From Streptomyces sp. CG4 (GTDB lineage: Bacteria; Actinomycetota; Actinomycetes; Streptomycetales; Streptomycetaceae): 64,000 nucleotides of DNA. Below the pieces are notes generated by a model, which was not told the DNA's origin, did not search any database, and saw only the letters and a program-made list of their open reading frames with translations. Of the stretch, positions 35,297 to 42,731 are shown piece after piece. The stretch lies in the NCBI RefSeq assembly GCF_041080655.1, contig NZ_CP163525.1, positions 8,928,001 through 8,992,000 on the forward strand, written 5' to 3'. Within the stretch, counting starts at the first letter, position 1, and every line of letters begins with the position of its first letter. Position numbers and translations under genes: made by a program.

Positions 35297-36280
35297 TCAA
35301 GAGGCTGCGCTCCGGTCGCCCTCCGCACACCTGTCGTCCGGGTCCCCGTCCCCCGCAAGCCACTTGGCGATCGTCCCGGCGATGGGCTGACCTGTGTCCA
35401 TCTCGACGAACCCGAACTGGCCCGACTGGTTGCACTCCAGGAACCACCAGATCCCGTCGGTGTCCTCGGCGAAGTCGAATGCGCCGTAGGCCAGTTCCGC
35501 GCCCCTCATATACCGCCGCACGCCCTCGGTGACGCGCGCGGGCACGTCCGCGGGCAGCCAGGGAGAGACCGAGGGGGCGAAACGGACGTCCACATCGTCC
35601 GGGTGAGCGTCGGGGTCGGCGGGCTTGCGCGCGGCCAGCAGAGTGTCGCCGACGACGGTGAGCCGGATGTCGGCCCGCTTGGTGACCCGCCGCTGCAGCA
35701 GCGTCGGACCGAAGGCCACCGCCGAGAAGTCGGCGTCCGGCGCGACCCGGCTGGTCGGCACCGCACGCGGCGGCTCCTGCGGGTGCGCACCGGACACCGG
35801 CTTGACCACCAGGTCCGGGAAGCGCTCCGCGAACTCCCGCGCCGCCTGCGGGAACGTTGTGATCAGTGTGGCCGGCACCGCGAGGCCGCTGCGCTGTGCG
35901 AGGTGCAGCTGCCAGGGCTTGTGCCGACCCCGGCGGGCCGCGTCCGGATGGTTCATCCAGCGTGCGTCGGTGGCGCGCAGCATGCCGTACAGCGCCTGCG
36001 ACGACTCCTCCGTCAGCCAGGCGGACGGCTGGGCGGCGCGAGCGGCCGCCTCCCCGGGCCGGCGCACCCAGACGGAGCGCAGACCGCTCATGGTCACCAG
36101 GCGCCCGCCGACGGACAGATGCCCACGGTAGGCGCCCTGCACGTACTCGCCCGACAGCGCCACCCCCTTGGTCAGATCGGCGGGATCGAGCCGGACGACG
36201 GGCACACCGGCTTCCCTCAACCGGAGGACCACCATGTCCGCTGTCACGTCTTCATCACTGGTCAGGATGAGCACGGTCAT
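35297..36280 (-). CDS. tgmB: ATP-grasp ribosomal peptide maturase (TgmB-like)
   Basis: 327 residues. N-terminal domain VLILTSDEDVTADMVVLRLR, then the ATP-grasp core: LVVKPVSGAHPQEPP, DIRLTVVGDTLLAARK and the metal-binding end WWFLECNQSGQFGFVEMDTG (Glu-x-Asn). It matches the family that forms omega-ester or amide bonds in graspetides. It begins 17 bp after the precursor gene, the usual tgmA-tgmB order. No O-methyltransferase (the third gene of many such clusters) is visible on either side. Confidence 0.9.
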   Translation of the reverse strand: MTVLILTSDEDVTADMVVLRLREAGVPVVRLDPADLTKGVALSGEYVQGAYRGHLSVGGRLVTMSGLRSVWVRRPGEAAARAAQPSAWLTEESSQALYGMLRATDARWMNHPDAARRGRHKPWQLHLAQRSGLAVPATLITTFPQAAREFAERFPDLVVKPVSGAHPQEPPRAVPTSRVAPDADFSAVAFGPTLLQRRVTKRADIRLTVVGDTLLAARKPADPDAHPDDVDVRFAPSVSPWLPADVPARVTEGVRRYMRGAELAYGAFDFAEDTDGIWWFLECNQSGQFGFVEMDTGQPIAGTIAKWLAGDGDPDDRCAEGDRSAAS

Positions 36281-36297
36281 ATCTCGAAGTCCGCGGT

Positions 36298-36489
36298 TCA
36301 GTCGTCGAAGTGGGTCTTGGACCCGGCGGTCGACGTCGTGGTCCCCAGAGCTCTCATGGTCACGTGGTCGGTGGCGGCGATCCGCCCGTCCGGGAGGACG
36401 TTCAACTGCAGTCCGGAGTCGTACGCATACGGAGTGGTGACGTCCAACTGCACAGTGGGGCGCGCGTAGTTGAGCGTGAACGGTTGCAT
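36298..36489 (-). CDS. tgmA: ATP-grasp-modified RiPP precursor (graspetide type)
   Basis: 63 residues. A conserved leader (PFTLNYARPTVQLDV ... SGLQLNVLPDG) and a core at the end, ALGTTTSTAGSKTHFDD: five Thr, two Ser, one Lys and two Asp. Side-chain ester or amide links between hydroxyl/amine and acid residues are expected. GGGAGAG lies five bases before ATG 36489. Followed directly by its ATP-grasp maturase. Confidence 0.88.
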   Translation of the reverse strand: MQPFTLNYARPTVQLDVTTPYAYDSGLQLNVLPDGRIAATDHVTMRALGTTTSTAGSKTHFDD

Positions 36490-36500
36490 GGTCTCTCCCT

Positions 36501-36529
36501 GATTCGGCTTTCACGTCCTTATACGAATC
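36501..36529 (-). promoter_or_regulatory. Candidate tgmA promoter with short inverted repeat
   Basis: On the minus strand a TATAAG hexamer (36518-36523) lies about 30 bp before tgmA, a plausible -10. It is bracketed by GATTCG (36501-36506) and CGAATC (36524-36529), which form a 6-bp inverted repeat. Confidence 0.45.
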
Positions 36530-36763
36530 GAACGGGTGATTGGTTTCCTCACTCTGCGTAATCGCAGGTCGGAGGGGGTGCCAGAAGGGCCCGCATGGCT
36601 CAGGACGCCGAAGACGCCCATGACGTTGCCCGGTTGCGGCTCTGTCCGTGCGTCAGGGCTCCGCCTGGTCGAGGGGCTGCGCCACCGACCGGAGCGGCTG
36701 GGGAGGCGGGCGATCGGGGAGGAACAAGGAGCCTGCCCGCCTGCCCTCGAAGTCGTATCAAGC

Positions 36764-36919
36764 CGACGGCCGCTGAACCATCATCGGGTCGACGGCCGCC
36801 CAACCAGCACTGCGCCGACCGTCGCCGAACCCGTATCACGCCGACGGCCGCCGAACCCGCATCACATCGATGGCCGTCGAGCCCGCATCTCGCAGACGGT
36901 CGTCATACCCGATGCCCGC
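36764..36919. repeat. 26-bp tandem repeat, six degenerate copies
   Basis: Units at 36764, 36790, 36816, 36842, 36868 and 36894, consensus close to CGACGGCCGCCGAACC followed by C(G)CATCAC. The spacing is exactly 26 bp in all five steps. It lies between tgmA and the end of the fructosamine kinase gene; the rest of 36530-36763 shows no gene. Confidence 0.88.
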
Positions 36920-36920
36920 A

Positions 36921-37796
36921 TCACGCCGCGAGCGCGCCCCGCGCCGCCGTCAGGGCCTGTTCCGCATACCCGCGGCCGAACAGCACCGCGTGCACCAGCA
37001 GCGGGAAGAGCTGATGCACGCCCACCCGGTCCTGTCGGCCGGGCGCGAGCGGTGCCGTCTCCTCGTACCCGGCGAGCACCCGGTCCAGATGAGGGCAGCC
37101 GAACAGCTGGAGCATCGCCAGGTCGGTCTCCCGGTGTCCGCCGTGCGCGGCCGGGTCGATGAGCCGGACCTCGCCGTCGGCGCCCCACAGCACGTTTCCG
37201 TTCCACAGGTCGCCGTGCAGCCGCGCGGGCGGCTCGGCGGGGCCCGCCAGATCCGGCAGCCGTGCGCAGACCCGCTCGAAGACGGCCGCCTCGTCCGGGC
37301 GGAGCGTGCCGCGGTCGACCGCGCCGCGTACGTACGGGAGCACGCGGTACTCGGCGTACCAGCGGGGCCAGTCGGTGCCCGGCGCGTTGCGCATGGGGGC
37401 GAGGCCGATGAACGCCTCCTCGGGGCCGTCGGGCGGTGCCGCCCCGAAATGCGGTGCACCGGCCGCGTGCAGGATCGCGAGGGCCCGACCGAAACGGAGG
37501 GCCGCCGTCGGATCCGGCCGCCCGGTCGGCACCCGCTCCGTCACCATCCAGCGTTCGTCGTGACCGAGCACCGCCGGCACCCGGACCGCGTCCGCCGCGG
37601 CCAGCCAGCGCAGTCCGGCCACCTCGGCCCGTACCGCCCCGGGCGCGTCACCGCGCTTGACCATCACGCGGTCGCCGCCGTCCAGGGTGACCTCGGCGGG
37701 CGAGCCGGACGCGGTCCGCGCCCCGGTGACCGGGCGTCCGGTGAGCCGGGACGCCGCCCGGCCCGGATCCTCGTATGCCTCGTCTCGGTTGACCAC
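36921..37796 (-). CDS. Fructosamine kinase family protein
   Basis: 291 residues, APH-like kinase fold. Catalytic loop RLHGDLWNGNVLW and metal-binding DPAAHGGHRETDLAMLQLFG are characteristic of fructosamine/ketosamine-3-kinases, which phosphorylate glycated amines for repair. Nucleotide Lys in VMVKRGD. GTG start at 37796. Divergent from the CDPS gene; it probably has no link to that pathway. Confidence 0.9.
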   Translation of the reverse strand: MVNRDEAYEDPGRAASRLTGRPVTGARTASGSPAEVTLDGGDRVMVKRGDAPGAVRAEVAGLRWLAAADAVRVPAVLGHDERWMVTERVPTGRPDPTAALRFGRALAILHAAGAPHFGAAPPDGPEEAFIGLAPMRNAPGTDWPRWYAEYRVLPYVRGAVDRGTLRPDEAAVFERVCARLPDLAGPAEPPARLHGDLWNGNVLWGADGEVRLIDPAAHGGHRETDLAMLQLFGCPHLDRVLAGYEETAPLAPGRQDRVGVHQLFPLLVHAVLFGRGYAEQALTAARGALAA

Positions 37797-37918
37797 GGCC
37801 TCAGGGTACGGCCCGCAACAGATGCGCGGTGCATGGAACTTCGAGCATTACTACGACTGTTTTCAGCCAAAACCAAGCAGTAACTGCCCGTGCTGATCCG
37901 GTACGGTTAGCGTGAGGG

Positions 37919-37975
37919 CGCCGCGCAGCCACACCAGGGGCACAGGGCCCCGCCGGGACTAGCGCGCGGCGGAGG
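37919..37975 (+). promoter_or_regulatory. CDPS leader hairpin next to the ribosome binding site
   Basis: CGCCGCGC (37919-37926) can pair with GCGCGGCG (37964-37971), whose last base is the first G of the GGAGG at 37971-37975 that serves the TTG start. The hairpin could limit translation. Structure predicted by eye. Confidence 0.4.
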
Positions 37976-37984
37976 CTTTCCCCT

Positions 37985-38695
37985 TTGACCACAGCATCCG
38001 TGCTGATGGCCGACGTCTTCGAAGTCCAGCCGTACACCACCCACTGCGAAGTCATTCTGGGTGAGGGCGCACATGCCGTGATCGGTGTGTCCCCGGGCAA
38101 CAGCTACTTCTCCGCCCGTCGCCTGCACGACCTCGCCCGCTGGGGACTGGACCACTTCGACAGGGTCGACTTCGTCTACACCGACCTGTACGTCGCCGAG
38201 ATGTACGAGGCCTCCGGCTATCCGCCGGACGAAGCCCGGCGCAAGGCGGTGAAGAACCTGCGCGGTGTGCGCGCCAAGGTCCGGGACGCGGTGGCGGTGG
38301 CGGATCCGGAGGGACTGCGGCTGGACTGGCACCCGATGTCGGAGTTCCGTACCAACCCCGCGTACCAGGAAATCCACCAGCAGCTCAAGGCCCGCCTGTC
38401 GTCCGACGGTGCCTTCCGGGCTGTTTGCGATGCCTTGGTGAATCGTTTCCTCAGTGCACGGGGCGAGACGCCGACCGAACGTCAGCGTGCCGTGTGCCTG
38501 GAATACGTGTGCGCCGAGGCTCCGCTGTTCCTGGACACCCCCGCCATTCTCAAGGTGCCCTCCTCGCTCAACTGCTACCACCAACTGCTGCCGATGGCCG
38601 AGCTGTTGTACTCCCGCGGCGCCGGCCTGCGCGCCTCCCGCAACCAGGGTCACGCCATCGTCACCCCCGCTGCCCTGGAAGGAGCCGTGGCATGA
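37985..38695 (+). CDS. tRNA-dependent cyclodipeptide synthase (NYH subfamily)
   Basis: 236 residues, the usual CDPS length. Joins two aminoacyl-tRNAs into a diketopiperazine. Catalytic Ser36 in VIGVSPGNSYFS, with Asn39; Tyr174 and Glu178 in LEYVCAEAPLF; Tyr198-His199 in LNCYHQLLPM. Asn-Tyr-His at these places (AlbC N40, Y202, H203) puts it in the NYH subfamily. The amino acids used cannot be read directly; the CYP121-like partner suggests cyclo(Tyr-Tyr) or a similar aromatic product. TTG start with GGAGG nine bases upstream. Its TGA overlaps the P450 ATG by four bases. Confidence 0.93.
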   Translation: MTTASVLMADVFEVQPYTTHCEVILGEGAHAVIGVSPGNSYFSARRLHDLARWGLDHFDRVDFVYTDLYVAEMYEASGYPPDEARRKAVKNLRGVRAKVRDAVAVADPEGLRLDWHPMSEFRTNPAYQEIHQQLKARLSSDGAFRAVCDALVNRFLSARGETPTERQRAVCLEYVCAEAPLFLDTPAILKVPSSLNCYHQLLPMAELLYSRGAGLRASRNQGHAIVTPAALEGAVA

Positions 38696-39903
38696 CCGCC
38701 GCCCCCGGCACCCGCACCGACGCCCCGCACCTGCTCGATTTCCCGTTCTCCTGGGACGGCACCCAGGTCCCCGCCGAGGTCGAGGACATACGCGCCGCCA
38801 CCCCCGTACGGCGCGTACGGACCATCGCCGGCGCCGAGGCCTGGCTGGTGTCGTCGTACGACCTGTGCGCGCAGGTTCTGAAGGACGACCGGTTCTCGCT
38901 GAAGGACACCTCCGCCCCCGGAGTGCCCCGGCAGTACGCGCTCACGATCCCGCCCGAGGTCGTGAACAACATGGGCAACATCACCGGCGCCGGGCTGCGC
39001 CGGGCGGTGATGAAGGCGCTCAACCCGAAAGCGCCCGGACTGCTGGAGTGGCTGCGCGAGGAAGCGCACCGGCTGGTGGACCGGATGGTGGCCGACGGCC
39101 CCACGGTCGATCTGCGCGCCGCGTTCTGCGATCCGTACTCGGCGGGCATGCACTGCCGCATCCTCGGCATCCCGCAGACCGAGGCCCCGGCCTTCCTGCG
39201 CAGCCTGGACATCGCCTTCATGAACGCGCCGTGCCCGATCACCGGCGCGAAGATCAACTGGGACCGGGACATCGCCCGGATGACGGCCCTGCTCGACGAC
39301 CCGGCGACGCACGGCCTGATGGGCGAGATCGCCGCGCTGCGCGACGACCCCGAGTACGCGCATCTCAGCGACGAGATGCTGGCCACCGTCGGGGTCACCA
39401 TGTTCGGCGCCGGTGTGATCTCCACCTCCGGTTTCCTCGCGATGGCCCTCGTCTATCTGCTCACTCATCCCATCGCCCGCGACCTCCTGCGGGACCGCCC
39501 CGACCTGACCGGCCCGGGCGTGGAGGAGCTGCTGCGGGTCAACCTCTCCATCGGGGACGCCCTGCCCCGCCTGGCGCTGGAGGACGTCCGGCTGGGTGAC
39601 GTCGACGTGAAGCAGGGCGAACTCGTCCTGGTGCTGGTGGAGGGCGCGAACCTCGACCCCGAGAAGTTCCCCGACCCGCACCGCTTCGACGTCCACCGCG
39701 ACAACACCGCCGACCACCTCTCCTTCGGCGGCGGCGCCCACTACTGCCCCGCGACCGCACTCGGCCGCGCGCACGCCCGGATCGCCCTGGAGGTCCTCCT
39801 CGACCGGCTCCCGGACCTCGCGCTCGCCGTACCGCCCGGCCAACTGGTCTGGCGCACCGGCTTCATGAAGCGGATCCCCGAGCGGCTGCCGGTGACCTGG
39901 TAG
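38692..39903 (+). CDS. Cytochrome P450, CYP121-like
   Basis: 403 residues. Heme ligand Cys352 in SFGGGAHYCPATALGRAHAR, ExxR in EELLR with PRLAL, and an I-helix TMFGAGVISTSGFL that lacks the usual acid-alcohol pair and is very close to CYP121. The C-terminus (QLVWRTGFMKRIPERLPVTW) is almost that of CYP121, including the substrate-contacting Arg. CYP121 makes the C-C bond of mycocyclosin from cyclo(Tyr-Tyr). ATGA overlap with the CDPS gene shows translational coupling. No ferredoxin gene is adjacent. Confidence 0.93.
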   Translation: MTAAPGTRTDAPHLLDFPFSWDGTQVPAEVEDIRAATPVRRVRTIAGAEAWLVSSYDLCAQVLKDDRFSLKDTSAPGVPRQYALTIPPEVVNNMGNITGAGLRRAVMKALNPKAPGLLEWLREEAHRLVDRMVADGPTVDLRAAFCDPYSAGMHCRILGIPQTEAPAFLRSLDIAFMNAPCPITGAKINWDRDIARMTALLDDPATHGLMGEIAALRDDPEYAHLSDEMLATVGVTMFGAGVISTSGFLAMALVYLLTHPIARDLLRDRPDLTGPGVEELLRVNLSIGDALPRLALEDVRLGDVDVKQGELVLVLVEGANLDPEKFPDPHRFDVHRDNTADHLSFGGGAHYCPATALGRAHARIALEVLLDRLPDLALAVPPGQLVWRTGFMKRIPERLPVTW

Positions 39904-39921
39904 CCGGCGATCCACAGCCGT

Positions 39922-39967
39922 CCGTACGGCGCCCCGGCCCACCACAGCGGGCGGGGGCGCCGTACGG
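39922..39967. terminator. Terminator between the P450 and SCO6745-like genes
   Basis: CCGTACGGCGCCCC (39922-39935) pairs perfectly with 39954-39967; 14-bp stem, 18-nt loop. It sits between convergent genes and can end both transcripts. Confidence 0.8.
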
Positions 39968-39973
39968 ACTCGG

Positions 39974-40876
39974 CTACGAGCCCCGGGTCAGTCCCACCGG
40001 ATTGCCCGGGGGCAGCAGGCCCGAGCCCTCGACCAGGTGAGCCAGTGGGTCCAGCAGACCGGCGAGCCGCGAGGCGCGGTCGGCGCCGAGCGCGGTCCAG
40101 GGGCCTTCGGCCGCCGCGTCCGTCAGCGCCTCCACCTCCGTGCGTACGGCCGCCCCGGCCGGGGTGAGCGCCCCGTCGGCCGCGAGCAGCCCACGCCGGC
40201 GCAGCCGTGCCGTGGCCGCGTCCCAGTCCGCCCGGTCCCACTTGCGGGTCTCCCGCAGAAACGCCCCGTCGGACTCGCCGGACGCCGCCTTGAGCACCAT
40301 GGCCTCGACCGGCCCGAGCCCCTGACCCACCAGCACCGCGACATGCGAGTCGCCGCGGTGCTCGCGCAGCGTCGTCAGGCCCTGCCACAACCGGGCGGTG
40401 GGCCGGTCCGGGCGTGCCAGCGCCTGGTTGGCGGCGGCCAGCACCCGGCCCGCGGTGTCCGCACCCGCGGCGGCCTCCCAGGCGAGGTCGGCGGCCTCGG
40501 CGAACTCGGCCGAGCCGACGACGTCCGGTCCGAACAGGCCGTTCATCGCCGCGTCCAGGGCGTCCAGACGGGCGGCCAGTACAGCGGCTGGGGTCGCGTA
40601 CGCCCAGGCGTCCGGCAGAGCCCGTTCAACCCGGGCGGGGTGGAAGACGTAGAAAGAACTCGTCACGACGGACGCGGGGACCGCGCCGAGTGGTGCGGCG
40701 CGCAGCGCGAAGTACCCCATCCAGTAGCCGCGCATCCCGAGCGTTGCCGCGGTTCGGCGGACCTCCGGTGCGAAGTACACGAGATCGTGCACCGGCTCGT
40801 ACCGCTCCCACAGGGCCCGCGCCCATCCGTCCGCCACCGCTTCCTCCACCACGTCGGCCTGCCGTACTGTCGGCAC
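39974..40876 (-). CDS. SCO6745-family protein (SalK-like)
   Basis: 300 residues, all-alpha with a winged-helix-like end. DLVYFAPEVRRTAATLGMRG, YWMGYFALRAAPLGAVPAS, VVTSSFYVFHPARVERALPD and the C-terminal HTH-like RLRRRGLLAADGALTPAG are hallmarks of the family. Function is unknown, although members occur in natural-product clusters. GTG start at 40876. An 8-bp-arm palindrome lies eight bases upstream, so it is probably regulated by a MarR/TetR-type repressor. Confidence 0.85.
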   Translation of the reverse strand: MPTVRQADVVEEAVADGWARALWERYEPVHDLVYFAPEVRRTAATLGMRGYWMGYFALRAAPLGAVPASVVTSSFYVFHPARVERALPDAWAYATPAAVLAARLDALDAAMNGLFGPDVVGSAEFAEAADLAWEAAAGADTAGRVLAAANQALARPDRPTARLWQGLTTLREHRGDSHVAVLVGQGLGPVEAMVLKAASGESDGAFLRETRKWDRADWDAATARLRRRGLLAADGALTPAGAAVRTEVEALTDAAAEGPWTALGADRASRLAGLLDPLAHLVEGSGLLPPGNPVGLTRGS

Positions 40877-40884
40877 CAGACTGC

Positions 40885-40904
40885 GTTATGACGCCGGTCA
40901 TAAC
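40885..40904 (-). promoter_or_regulatory. Operator-like palindrome GTTATGAC-N4-GTCATAAC
   Basis: Perfect 8-bp arms (40885-40892 and 40897-40904), eight bases before the GTG of the SCO6745-like gene. AT-rich for this genome. The spacing fits a repressor that blocks transcription initiation or a near-leaderless start. Confidence 0.7.
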
Positions 40905-41407
40905 AAGAGGGGTGACTGTGCATGCGAGTGTGCGTCAGAAGGCGGACGCCACCCGCTCCCCGCCCGGTGCCCGCCGTAGTGCCGGATGAGCGGACTGCGC
41001 GCGGCCACTCCGGCAGCTGTCGAGCCCGTTCCGGGGAGGGGGCAGGACCGCACCAGCTTGTTGCATATTTCTGGCAAGAGAAAGCTGTATGCGAGAACTG
41101 CCGTTGGTGGCAACTGAGGGGACCCTAGGGGGAGTTGCCGGGCCCGGGGCCGGGTCGCACGGCGGGCTGTCACCAGAAAGTGTGACGTAGGCCACTCAGG
41201 GCTGTGTGTGGGGGCGCCACGCCGGGAGATTCGCCCGGAAGATGGCATGCGGGGCGCGATCACTGGGACAGACGGGTGGCTCGATGACCCGGCTGGGTGG
41301 CTCGGATGGTGGGAGCTTGCGCGCTCGCTGACGGTGGTTCATGTCGAGGCCGGGTCCATTCAGCTGATGAGGTATCCGCTGCCCGGCCACGACGGAAGGA
41401 CTTCGCT
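40905..41407. other. 500-bp upstream region of the repeat surface protein
   Basis: No gene supported. Contains an AT-richer stretch at 41060-41100 and, at 41182-41195, a match to GTG-N6-GNCAC, the motif I recall for streptomycete Crp. GGAAGG precedes the ATG at 41408. The length suggests a long 5' leader, but I see no riboswitch consensus. Confidence 0.35.
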
Positions 41408-42511
41408 ATGCGATCTGCCCGCATGCTACTGGCCTCGGCGGCAGCAACCGCCGCTCTCGCCTTCGCGGTTCCCAGTGCGGCGCTCGCCGTTCCCGCGGGT
41501 GACGACGGAGGCCGTGACAACTCCTCTTACAGCCGGGACCATGACCGTGGTTCCGGCGACGACCACGGCCGCGACGACTCGGGCCGCGACCACGACAATG
41601 ATCACGGAAACAACCACGACAACGGCCGCGGACACGACGAGCCGCGCGGCGGAATGCACACGGGTGGCGGAGCGCTGACCCTGGTGCGGAGTGACGACCG
41701 GGGTTCTGACGACGACCACGGGCGTGGTGACGAGCGCGGGGACGACGACCATGGGCGTGGTGAGGACCACGGCAAGGGCGACGACCGCGGGGACGAGGAC
41801 CACGGGCGTGGTGAGGACCACGGGCGTGGTGAGGACCGTGGCAAGGGCGGCGGTGATGAGCACGGCAAGCCGCGTGGTGGTGTGCACACCGGTGGCGGTG
41901 CGCTCGCGATGCTGCGCAGCGACGACCGCGGGGATGACGACCACGGGCGTGGTGACGAGCGCGGGGACGACGACCATGGGCGTGGTGAGGACCACGGCAA
42001 GGGCGACGACCGCGGGGACGAGGACCACGGGCGTGGTGAGGACCACGGGCGTGGTGAGGACCACGGGCGTGGTGAGGACCACGGCAAGGGCGACGACCGC
42101 GGGGATGAGGACCATGGGCGTGGTGAGGACCACGGGCGTGGTGAGGACCGTGGCAAGGGCGGCGGTGATGAGCACGGCAAGCCGCGTGGTGGTGTGCACA
42201 CCGGTGGCGGCGCGCTCGCGATGCTGCGCAGCGACGAGTGGGGCTCGGGCCATGACGAGGACCACGGGCGTGGTGACGAGCACGGGGACGACGACCACGG
42301 GCGCGGTGAGGACCATGGACGTGGCGAGGACCACGGGCGTGGTGACGAGCGCGGCCGGGGCGACGAACGCGAGCGTCCGCACGGCGGTATGCACACGGGT
42401 GGCGGCGCGCTCGCTGCGCCGAGCGTCACCGCGGGCGGCCTGGCCGTCCTGGCGCTAGGAGCGGGCGGCATGTACGTGCTGCGCCGCAAGAGGGCCGGCC
42501 AGCCGTCCTGA
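41408..42511 (+). CDS. Secreted His/Asp/Gly/Arg-rich repeat protein with C-terminal anchor
   Basis: 367 residues. Signal peptide (MRSARMLLASAAATAALAFA); then dozens of six-residue HGRGED/HGRGDE/HGKGDD repeats, broken by the block (R/H)GG(M/V)HTGGGAL, which occurs four times (the last just before the C-terminal TM helix SVTAGGLAVLALGAGGMYVL and RRKR tail). The helix plus basic tail is a sorting-signal layout without LPxTG. A class F sortase follows 220 bp downstream. Likely wall- or membrane-displayed; alternating His and Asp suggest metal binding. Start at 41408 has GGAAGG. Confidence 0.85.
   Translation: MRSARMLLASAAATAALAFAVPSAALAVPAGDDGGRDNSSYSRDHDRGSGDDHGRDDSGRDHDNDHGNNHDNGRGHDEPRGGMHTGGGALTLVRSDDRGSDDDHGRGDERGDDDHGRGEDHGKGDDRGDEDHGRGEDHGRGEDRGKGGGDEHGKPRGGVHTGGGALAMLRSDDRGDDDHGRGDERGDDDHGRGEDHGKGDDRGDEDHGRGEDHGRGEDHGRGEDHGKGDDRGDEDHGRGEDHGRGEDRGKGGGDEHGKPRGGVHTGGGALAMLRSDEWGSGHDEDHGRGDEHGDDDHGRGEDHGRGEDHGRGDERGRGDERERPHGGMHTGGGALAAPSVTAGGLAVLALGAGGMYVLRRKRAGQPS
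41700..42240 (+). repeat. Nested coding repeats in the surface protein gene
   Basis: An 18-bp unit (CACGGGCGTGGTGAGGAC) is repeated in tandem. A larger module ending in the HTGGGAL block appears near 41833-41932 and again near 42143-42238, almost identical and about 310 bp apart. It signals recent unequal crossing-over. Confidence 0.9.
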
Positions 42512-42731
42512 ACTGACACTCCTTCCAGAGGCTGCGGCTGCCGTCGACGCGCCCACCGCGTCGGCGGCCCGCCCAGCCGGGCGGCCCCCGCGGCCGCCCC
42601 GCCCGTACGTACCCCTCCGCGCCGGGTCCCCGCGCACCGGCGCCCTGTACGTCACTCCTTGCGCGTCGGCCGCGTGACCGGCGCCCCTGTCCTGATCCCC
42701 GTGCTGCCGTGCCCAAGTGAGGTGGTGTCCG

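Noticed and set aside
36536..37162. Plus-strand ORFs antisense to the fructosamine kinase end
   Set aside because: Arise from the 26-bp repeat and the antisense of a clear gene.
40922..41128. 68-codon ORF with CENCRWW end
   Set aside because: No RBS, atypical composition; likely chance.
41040..41407. Riboswitch such as ydaO/c-di-AMP upstream of the surface protein
   Set aside because: Long leader, but I could not find the conserved core bases; an Infernal search would decide.
41426..42394. Val/Thr-rich ORFs antisense to the surface protein
   Set aside because: Products of the reverse complement of the HGRGED repeats; no RBS and no homology.
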